Notes under the pieces: generated by a model
Database searches by the model: none
What the model was told of the DNA's origin: nothing
Seen by the model: the letters and a program-made list of their open reading frames with translations, nothing else
Shown here: positions 36,662 to 44,200 of the stretch, piece after piece
Numbering within the stretch: position 1 is the first letter of the stretch
Layout of the letters: every line of letters begins with the position of its first letter
Made by a program: the position numbers and the translations under genes
Origin: Lachnospiraceae bacterium
GTDB taxonomy: Bacteria > Bacillota > Clostridia > Lachnospirales > Lachnospiraceae
Direction: 5' to 3'
Length of the DNA: 64,000 nucleotides
Assembly (NCBI GenBank): GCA_014804695.1
Contig: JAAUZJ010000014.1
Location: 1 to 64,000, forward strand

Positions 36662-37969
36662 TCATTTCTTCTGTTTTTTTGCCGGAATAATTATTCTAAA
36701 CTGCAGAAAGTTAATACTATCATACTTCTCATTACTGACAATTATATTACCAGTTTTCTCACTTACCATACGCTTTAACTTGTGCAGACCTATGCCTCTT
36801 CCTTTGCCCTTGCTGCTGTAACCAGCTTCAAAGAAATATTCCGTAACATCCTCGTCAAAATATTCACTGGTATTTGCAACCATTAATTCCAAACGTTCTT
36901 CACTTTCTTTCATAGAAACATATATTTTCTTTATAGTTTCAGCATTTATAATTGCACCTTTATCATCACATAGTGCTTCAATAGCATTATCAATAAGTAT
37001 TCCAGCCATCTCAACCAATTCATACTCCAGTATTACTACTGTAGTTTTAGGAATATCAACATTATACTCAAACTCTATACACATTCTTTCCGTATCCTGA
37101 ATCTTACTATATAAAAAGCCTGCTATCAAAGGATTTGGTACTGATAATACCAGTTTCGTTTTATCATTTATAGCAATTATATGTTGACAGTATTCTGTCT
37201 GCTTCGCTACAAGTTCATCATGATTCTCTGTTGTATATATCATGCTTAAAATCGTATTGATATGATTCTTAGTATCATGTTGCCTTTCCCTGACAAGCAT
37301 AATTAATTGGTCATATGCATTGTAATACAAGCTATTTATTTCAAGCTGGGTTTTCTTCTTTTCTACATCTGTTCTGGATTTCTGCCACTCATAAATAACA
37401 AATGCAAATATGAATAAAAAGAACAGTAATTGCATATATACTATATCTCCTAAATCTCCTGTATACTTCATATTATAAAAATTAATACCAATCGCAATAA
37501 GTATTAATACTGAAATCCCTATTACTAAGCGATTTCTTTTTATAAAAAAGTCAGAAATTCTCTTAAAATTTATTAAATGGCTGCACAAAACTATCAGCAT
37601 TAAACAAACTATATTAATCAGCAATTCATTTATATATATCTCCTCATACTTTTCATAATACACAAAATATAATGGTATAAATACAACTAACTGAATTACA
37701 GTTATTATTACTGCAGCCAAAAAGCAATTTATCAATGTTCTTTTAATTCCATCTTTATAATTCAACAATGCATATATAAGTATACAGATATATGATATGC
37801 AGAGAAAATACATTGGAAAATCATAATTATTAATAAGTGTCAATAAAAACATATCTATAATTGATAACACTACCACATATATGTTTATTTTTAGTTCCTT
37901 ACCAAATAACTTTGACATGCAATATAAAAATCCAAATAATTCTATCATATATGCTATATTCCTAACCAT
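36662..37969 (-). CDS. AgrC-like membrane histidine kinase
   Basis: A 435-aa protein with about six N-terminal membrane segments (residues ~5-195), a helical linker and a GHKL kinase core. The phospho-acceptor is His231 in RQHDTKNHINTI, the N box is ILIDNAIEAL (Asn328), and GKGRGIGLHKLKRMV is the G box. Size and layout match AgrC, the receptor for AgrD-derived cyclic peptides. It is on the opposite strand to agrBD and convergent with it, unlike the staphylococcal order. The start has GAAGGGATG upstream. Its probable partner is one of the two LytTR regulators at 38603-40150. Confidence 0.85.
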   Translation of the reverse strand: MVRNIAYMIELFGFLYCMSKLFGKELKINIYVVVLSIIDMFLLTLINNYDFPMYFLCISYICILIYALLNYKDGIKRTLINCFLAAVIITVIQLVVFIPLYFVYYEKYEEIYINELLINIVCLMLIVLCSHLINFKRISDFFIKRNRLVIGISVLILIAIGINFYNMKYTGDLGDIVYMQLLFFLFIFAFVIYEWQKSRTDVEKKKTQLEINSLYYNAYDQLIMLVRERQHDTKNHINTILSMIYTTENHDELVAKQTEYCQHIIAINDKTKLVLSVPNPLIAGFLYSKIQDTERMCIEFEYNVDIPKTTVVILEYELVEMAGILIDNAIEALCDDKGAIINAETIKKIYVSMKESEERLELMVANTSEYFDEDVTEYFFEAGYSSKGKGRGIGLHKLKRMVSEKTGNIIVSNEKYDSINFLQFRIIIPAKKQKK

Positions 37970-37984
37970 TTCACATTCATCCCT

Positions 37985-38065
37985 TCATCTATCTAAGTAC
38001 TCTAAATTCTCCAATTTCATCTTTCCAGTAAATACATCCAACACCACAACTGAGCAATTAAGCAT
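37985..38065 (-). CDS. Possible 26-aa leader ORF before agrC
   Basis: A short ORF between the probable agrC promoter and its start, ending 15 nt before the kinase ATG. The frame stays open upstream of the ATG and the composition looks protein-like (SVVVLDVF, LENLEYLDR). The ribosome site is weak. It may be a translated leader peptide or a remnant; a second AgrD-like precursor was considered but the ring and tail pattern is missing. Low confidence. Confidence 0.25.
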   Translation of the reverse strand: MLNCSVVVLDVFTGKMKLENLEYLDR

Positions 38066-38106
38066 CAGCCTACTCTCATTTTCACTAACAAGCCCTATAC
38101 GGCTTA

Positions 38107-38136
38107 TAATATCACCCGTTATTTATACTCCTCAAC
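38107..38136 (-). promoter_or_regulatory. Candidate promoter of the agrC-like gene
   Basis: Minus-strand TTGAGG (38136-38131) and TATTAT (38112-38107) with an 18-bp spacer. It lies about 140 bp upstream of the kinase start and just inside the palindromic element at 38206-38519. Confidence 0.4.
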
Positions 38137-38205
38137 AATATATTATATAACTCCCGCATCCAAAAAGCAATAAATCCACATTTTGCAACATTTTTTACCT
38201 TTCAA

Positions 38206-38519
38206 GATTCGGGTGTCAAAAGGTACATTCAAAAAAATTATATGGCAAGCCGCACAAATAATAATCTGTGCCTATGCCTTTGGAAGGAAATTAGAAATTC
38301 TTAACATTCCTTTCTATACCCAGCAATTTCGGAACACGACGTTCCGAAAAGGGGCAGCCCCGCCATGGATGGCGAATCTGCCCCGTTTGCGTCCGTCTCC
38401 TACACCCCAAATAGGAATGTTTAGAATTTCTTACTTTCCGTACAACAGCATAGGCACAGATCATTATTTGCGCGGCTTGCCACCCCAAAACCTAAAATGT
38501 ACCTTTTGACACCCGAATC
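38206..38519. repeat. 314-bp near-palindromic element, MITE-like
   Basis: Perfect 24-bp ends (38206-38229 and 38496-38519) are inverse complements. Inner arms continue to pair with few mismatches over about 100 bp each (for example GGCAAGCCGC-CAAATAAT, CTGTGCCTATGC, GAAATTCT-AACATTCCT). A central GC-rich hairpin (GGGGCAG/CTGCCCC) caps it. It encodes no plausible protein and lies between the agrC-like gene and the response regulator. No clear target duplication was found at the ends. It could be a MITE-like mobile element or a large folded RNA. Together with the neighbouring short spacers it fills the 37970-38602 gap. Confidence 0.75.
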
Positions 38520-38543
38520 CTTTTAACAAATACCCCAACTTAA

Positions 38544-38601
38544 AAAACCCAGAACAGCCAATCCGTATCTTTCAATACGCCACTTAACCATCCTGGGTTT
38601 T
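38544..38601 (-). terminator. Terminator of the 38603-39343 regulator
   Basis: Minus-strand AAAACCCAG (38601-38593) pairs with CTGGGTTTT (38552-38544), with an inner CGTAT/ATACG stem; a T run is part of the distal arm. It abuts the stop codon of the response regulator. Confidence 0.75.
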
Positions 38602-38602
38602 A

Positions 38603-39343
38603 TTATTTTACATACTTCGCACCATCAACAACTTCCGATAAAAACAATTTCTTGTATTTATTACCGATATCAATCGGTTCTTTTATTTCTTTGAGATGTA
38701 TATAACGGTTTATAGTATCAATTCTATCGATATGATCTACATTCACAATGTGGTATCTGCTGCACTGGACAAATTTACCGGAAGCCAGCTCTTCTAATAT
38801 TTTCTTAATGGGTTTATACGGAAGTTGTAAATTTCCATTTGTGCAGTGTACGGTCTGTCCGGTTCTGGTATTTTCAACATAGATAATATCCGAAACCTCT
38901 TTCTTATACAATACACCTTCTTTGCGAAAGAAAATCGTGTGAGGTTCCTCATTCACTTTAGGCATTTCCAATGCTTCTGCGATAACAGACGCAACCTTGT
39001 CCGCATTATATGGCTTTTCAACATAGTAATAACAATGAAGTTCACTATATGCATGCAATGCAGGATCTTCTAAAGCTGTTATGAATATGATCGGTGCATA
39101 CTTATATTTGGGTATAGTCCTTAAATATTCCGCAAACTGTATTCCCGATACATCCGCCGGATTGGACGAGTTTAGAATAATATCCAGCATAAACAAATCT
39201 ATATCGTTTTCCAATGTAAGAGTATATGCTTCCTCCTTGGTAGAAGCCTCTTTTATAACCACATCGTCCCTGACATTTTCAATTATTTTAATGAGCATTT
39301 CCCTGCTTCTTATACTATCTTCCACGATAAGTATGGTTTTCAT
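38603..39343 (-). CDS. LytTR-family response regulator
   Basis: A 246-aa protein with an N-terminal receiver domain (ILIVEDS start, phospho-acceptor Asp54 in LFMLDII, Lys in VEKPYN near 108) and a C-terminal LytTR DNA-binding domain (residues ~130-235; IIYVENTRTG and CSRYHIVNVDHIDRI). It belongs to the AgrA/VirR class. It is downstream of another LytTR regulator on the same strand (63-bp gap). It probably takes phosphate from the agrC-like kinase or the soluble GHKL kinase. AAAAGAGAG precedes the ATG. Confidence 0.88.
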   Translation of the reverse strand: MKTILIVEDSIRSREMLIKIIENVRDDVVIKEASTKEEAYTLTLENDIDLFMLDIILNSSNPADVSGIQFAEYLRTIPKYKYAPIIFITALEDPALHAYSELHCYYYVEKPYNADKVASVIAEALEMPKVNEEPHTIFFRKEGVLYKKEVSDIIYVENTRTGQTVHCTNGNLQLPYKPIKKILEELASGKFVQCSRYHIVNVDHIDRIDTINRYIHLKEIKEPIDIGNKYKKLFLSEVVDGAKYVK

Positions 39344-39406
39344 ACTACATCTCTCTTTTCACAAGCATTTATATACAAGGCTATCCCGCATATTGTATGC
39401 ATAGCA

Positions 39407-40150
39407 TTATGAGATATATCTTACACATACTTCCCTAAATGTTTTTTCCCTAGCGCGGCTGATGCTTAAATGTGTTCCGTCAATCAGTTCCAGTTCATGG
39501 CTGTTCCAGCGTTTCAGATAATGACAGTTCACAAGATAACTGTTATGTGAAAATTCAAAACCATATACTACAAGCTTGGGATATAATTCCTTGGGTTTTT
39601 CCTTAACCTTAAGCTGGCATACCGTATCGGTTCTGTCAAAATAATATACCGTACTTCCGCTTTTAGCGATTTCCAGATATAGAATCTTATCCGCTTCGAC
39701 AAGGACAGTGGATTTACCCTGCGTCAGACGCAGATGCTTCTTGCTCGTCCGTCTGTACATCTCTTCCACAGCCTCAAGCAAACCGCTTCTAAGCTGTCTT
39801 ATCTTATCCTTACGCGTATATCGGTATGGGAGAATGTTAAAATCATCCGGTATAGGATTGGTCTTTCCTGTGCAGAATACAAGTAAGCCGTCTTTATTCT
39901 TTTTCCTATACTCTCTGGCTATCTCCCTGCCGTTTTCTCTGGGGAACATTATATCGAGTATCAGCAGATTGTATCTGCTCACGCTGGCATTAAGCAGCTC
40001 TTTGCCCGAAGAAAACATAGATATTTTAAAATCGCCGGGTTCCAGCTCCCCCTCAAGTAATATTTCACGTATCTCCCGCACGCTTTTTCTTTCGTCATCA
40101 CATATTGCTATCCATAATAATTCATCGCCTGTGTAATTCATAGTCTTCAT
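39407..40150 (-). CDS. AgrA-like LytTR response regulator
   Basis: A 247-aa protein. The receiver domain starts IAICDDE with phospho-acceptor Asp66 in LLILDIMF; the LytTR domain covers residues ~140-240 (ILYLEIAKSGSTVYYF, FSHNSYLVNCHYLKRW). The acidic CDDE start and domain order are those of AgrA. The usual receiver Lys region is replaced by YRYTRKDKI, as in other AgrA-class receivers. The ATG follows AGAGGATG. It is first of a two-regulator unit and divergent from the HTH gene at 40335 across a 184-bp spacer rich in palindromes. Which kinase pairs with which regulator is not known. Confidence 0.88.
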   Translation of the reverse strand: MKTMNYTGDELLWIAICDDERKSVREIREILLEGELEPGDFKISMFSSGKELLNASVSRYNLLILDIMFPRENGREIAREYRKKNKDGLLVFCTGKTNPIPDDFNILPYRYTRKDKIRQLRSGLLEAVEEMYRRTSKKHLRLTQGKSTVLVEADKILYLEIAKSGSTVYYFDRTDTVCQLKVKEKPKELYPKLVVYGFEFSHNSYLVNCHYLKRWNSHELELIDGTHLSISRAREKTFREVCVRYIS

Positions 40151-40205
40151 CCTCTTGCAATAGTAAGTTATCGCCCTGCATATTTATTTTATCTTACAAC
40201 ATTAG

Positions 40206-40294
40206 TTACCGCAATTTTCCATTTACAACATTGTATTGTAGTTATTTTCATTTTATTACATTTCGCGGTAATTCTTCAAACAACATTTTGTTGT
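40206..40294. promoter_or_regulatory. Cluster of palindromes between LytTR regulator and HTH gene
   Basis: Three elements lie in this divergent spacer: TTACCGC (40206-40212) with inverse GCGGTAA (40265-40271), TACAA-n7-TTGTA (40224-40240), and the perfect 15-bp ACAACATTTTGTTGT (40280-40294). They are likely operators for the HTH proteins and/or the divergent regulator. TGTTGT/ACAACA words recur before the second HTH gene (40690-40790). Confidence 0.45.
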
Positions 40295-40334
40295 GTGCTA
40301 ACATCTGTAACAACAGGATGGGAAGGTTATAGAT

Positions 40335-40691
40335 ATGAAGACATTAAATACCATACTAAGAGACTTAAGAGAAGACCACGATATTAAACAGGAGACAATT
40401 GCAAATTATCTCGGCATATCACAGCAGACTTATTCAAATTATGAAAACGGCCGTCGTGAAATTCCTATTGAGGCCATCAAAAAACTGGCTAAATATTATA
40501 AAGTCAGTACAGACTATCTACTGCGCTCAGACGCAGCCTATCTTGGTAATCTGGATATGAATGCATCATATATAGATAATCTCACTATGCATGACGTCAT
40601 TTATGACATACAAAGTCTTAATGAATCAGACCGTAAAGATTTAATAAAATATATTCGCTTTTTGCATCAGGATTCCGATAAGCAACGGTAA
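40335..40691 (+). CDS. Cro/C1-type HTH transcriptional regulator
   Basis: A 118-aa protein with an XRE-family HTH (residues ~7-62; IKQETIANYLGISQQTYSNYENGRREIP is the helix-turn-helix) and a short helical C-terminus (LNESDRKDLIKYIRFL) that may mediate dimer contacts. The ATG follows GGGAAGG. Its downstream neighbour is a paralogue with the same domain layout. It probably binds the palindromes just upstream and controls itself (inference). Confidence 0.88.
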   Translation: MKTLNTILRDLREDHDIKQETIANYLGISQQTYSNYENGRREIPIEAIKKLAKYYKVSTDYLLRSDAAYLGNLDMNASYIDNLTMHDVIYDIQSLNESDRKDLIKYIRFLHQDSDKQR

Positions 40692-40789
40692 TTTGTTGTA
40701 CTTTTTGTTTGTTGACATCAATCTGTTGTTAAGACTTGTTTTTATCTTGTTGTGTGTTATTTTATTTTTACAACAAATCGAGGTGCAAC

Positions 40790-41143
40790 ATGAAAAAGAC
40801 ACATGAACTTTTGAAAGAACTAAGAGAAAGCCATAATTATCGTCAGGAATATATTGCAAAGTATTTAGGAACCACTCAGCAGACCTACTCTAATTATGAA
40901 TTAGGTCTTCGGGAGATTCCTCTTCATCATATTGTCAAGCTGTCACATCTTTATAAGGTAAGTACGGATTATTTGTTAAGTATCAACGCTCCGTACACAG
41001 GTAATATTAACCTTTCACAGACTTATCTGGAGGGGCTGTCACTTCATGATATCATCTACAATATCCAACAACTTGATACGGAAAAAAGAAAGAGCCTTGC
41101 GCAATTTGTAAAATTCCTGAATTCCCAGGATGAAACGGAATAA
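40790..41143 (+). CDS. Cro/C1-type HTH regulator, paralogue of 40335-40691
   Basis: A 117-aa protein with the same plan: HTH in YRQEYIAKYLGTTQQTYSNYELGLREIP and C-terminal LDTEKRKSLAQFVKFLN. About half the residues match its neighbour, so this is a tandem duplication. GAGGTGCAAC before the ATG at 40790 decides the start. Its own spacer has TTGACA at 40712-40717 and several TGTTGT words. It precedes the surface protein gene at 41254, which could be a target. Confidence 0.88.
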   Translation: MKKTHELLKELRESHNYRQEYIAKYLGTTQQTYSNYELGLREIPLHHIVKLSHLYKVSTDYLLSINAPYTGNINLSQTYLEGLSLHDIIYNIQQLDTEKRKSLAQFVKFLNSQDETE

Positions 41144-41169
41144 TTTGCTTTATCTTAAATTTTCATAAA

Positions 41170-41199
41170 ATTGCATAATTCACCAATGAAATTATATTA
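41170..41199 (+). promoter_or_regulatory. Promoter of the 41254-45978 gene
   Basis: TTGCAT (41170-41175) and TATTAT (41194-41199), 18-bp spacer, about 55 bp upstream of the start codon. Confidence 0.55.
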
Positions 41200-41253
41200 T
41201 GAATGTGGTACAGTATAAGAAAGTATCGCGAGAAAACGATTGGTGGAGGGAAT

Positions 41254-44200
41254 ATGTGTAAAAATAATATTTTATATAAAATTGCTGTTGGACTTCTTAT
41301 TTTTTGTATGATTTTTGAAAACGGTGCCATGCAGGTATTGGCATCAGGATATGACAATAATGTCAGTTCAAATTTAAACGAAATTTCTGACAATGATGTC
41401 AGTATGGAATCTGACAGTGATAACCCAGGCAATGCCGGTAATCCAGACTCTGATAACAACTCAGGCGATAACAGCGCCACTGACGCAAAAGACAATTCTA
41501 ATAATAACAACAACACAGACTCAAATGATAATTCCGGCGACAACGGCAGCTCTGACACTAACGATAATTCAAATGATGACAAAATCTCTGATTCTGACGA
41601 CAACTCCGACGATAACGGTAATCCGGATGCGGCTCCGTCTGAGGATGACGCCACAGACGATTCAGAATTATCCGAAGACGATGAAATTGATGAATCCGAC
41701 ATAGATTCGTCAGAATCAGATACTTTAGCTGATGATATTGAAACCGCCGAAGCTGCTTTTTCCGATATCGCATCTAACAAGTCCCTCATGGCCCTTATTT
41801 ACCTGACAGACACCTATCATGTACGCAGTCTTGCCAATGCAGACAGCGCTGTTATTGCTGATCTCGAAAGCGGACATACCGTATATATACATGGCGTAAC
41901 CATAATCCCCGATGCAGTTTGGTATAAAGTGCAATTCTGGACAAACGGCGTTCAACAGGAAGGCTACGTCGAACATGTCTATCTTGCTTATTCTGATGAG
42001 GACTGGCTTAAATGGACGGAAGAATATCTGTACAAACTGGCAGATGACGGCATGCTGGAATGGTCTGCCATAGGCGGTATAAGCACTTATGCTGCTTCCT
42101 ATGAGGATGTGGCCCAGTTCCCCGCAGGATATCAAAATGCCCTGACACAGCTTAAGACATTACATCCAAACTGGACTTTTGTGCCTATGAATACCAAACT
42201 GGATTTTGACACAGCAGTATCAAGTGAAATGGGAGACAAAAGCCTTATTCAAAACACGACAAGCAACGCTTCCAACGGCTGGGTAGGTTCTGCATGTCCA
42301 ACCGAAAGCGGCTGGTATTACGCCACCAAAGATGCGGTAGCTTATCATATGGATCCACGAAATTTCCTGACAGAAACTTATGTATTCCAATTTGAACAAC
42401 TCACTTTTAATTCCTCATATCATACAGTCGATGCAATACAATCTTTTCTTAATTCTACATTTATGAAAGGAACGCTGCCGGACGACAGTCAGAAAAGAAC
42501 CTATGCACAGGCATTTTATGAAATCGGCTCATCCAGAAAACTCAGTCCTATCCATCTTGCATCCCGCGTCTATCAGGAGCAGGGGCAGGGCAACTCAGGA
42601 CTTATATCCGGCACATATCCCGGTTATGAAGGCTACTATAACTATTTCAATGTTAATGTAAGCGGCAGCTCAGACACCGAAAAAATAGTAAAAGGATTAA
42701 CTTATGCCAAAGAAAAGGGGTGGAACACAAGGTATAAATCTTTGGAAGGCGGAGCTGCAACTATCGGCAATAACTATATCCTGAAAAGTCAGGATACCCC
42801 CTATCTCCAGAAATTTAACGTAGATTCCAATTCTCCATATGGATTATACAATCATCAATATATGCAAAATATACAGGCTCCTTCCTCTGAATCATCCACA
42901 ACCAAAAAGATGTATTCCAATACAGGAAGCATCAACTCACCATTTGTATTCAAAATTCCGGTATATAACAATATGCCCGGTCTGAAACTTAATAAAACCA
43001 GCACGCAGATTAACAAGGGCGAAACCCTGACACTTACCGCTTCCGTAAACGGCACTGCAATAAATAGCAGCGATGTTACCTGGAAAAGCAGTGACACTTC
43101 AATTGTGACAGTCGTGTCAGGAACTGTCACTGCAATCGGAGTCGGAACCGCTACCGTAACTGCTACTTATGAGGGGCACGATGCAGTTTGCAGCATTGTC
43201 GTTGTAAATCCGCTTCGCGCAATTACTCTGGATAAGGATACTTTAACCCTGAGAAGACCTGATACCATTGTTCAGGATACCAGCCATCTAAGCCAGGAAG
43301 AATTAAGCAGCAATATATCTTCCGCTGCATTAAATGTAATTTTTGATCCTGCGGATACAACATCCGATAAAACCATCGTGTGGACTTCTTCCAATAAAAA
43401 GGTGGCAACTGTTACAGACGGAATAGTAACAGCCGTAGGCGCAGGCGAAGCAACCATTACTGCTAAGGCTTCTAAGGCAGGAAATAAAACTGCCCAGTGC
43501 AAAGTAACTGTAATCGCTCCTGTTTATAAGATAGAATTTTCATCACAAAACAATATGGATACAATACTTGCAGGTCAAAGCATAAATTTATCCGCAGAAT
43601 ATTTCCCCAAAGATACCACTTCTGATACAACAGTTTTATGGGAAAGTTCTGACACTAGTGTCGCAACCGTTGCCCGCACCCAGGGCACCGTTCGCGCAGT
43701 CAGCGCAGGAACTGCTGACATTACTGCCACAATCGGAGGATACAGCGCAAGCCATACAGTTAAAGTTGAGAACTGCACCGTAACTTTTATGGACACGGAC
43801 AATAGTACAATCCTTAAAACCCTTAATACATCATATGGAGCGAAAATTTTACAGGAAGATTTCCCCGATATGGAGAATACTGACGATTCGGTCTTTGTCG
43901 GCTGGTACACAGGCGTTGACGGAACAGGCAGCCGATTTGACTCTGATACGCAGATACATCAGAAAGAAACCATGATCTACCCCTGCTTTAGACAGCATGG
44001 AAAAGGATTTTATGTTATTCCTGTAGGTGATCAGACTTATACAGGAAGTGCAATTAAGCCTGAAGTTTTGGTATATGACGGAACGTCATATTATGATGGC
44101 ACGTCATATAAACTGGTTTTAAACAAAGACTACACCGTCACCTACAAAAACAATAAAAAAGCTGCTTTATCTACTGCTGCGGCTGCACCTACCATTATAA

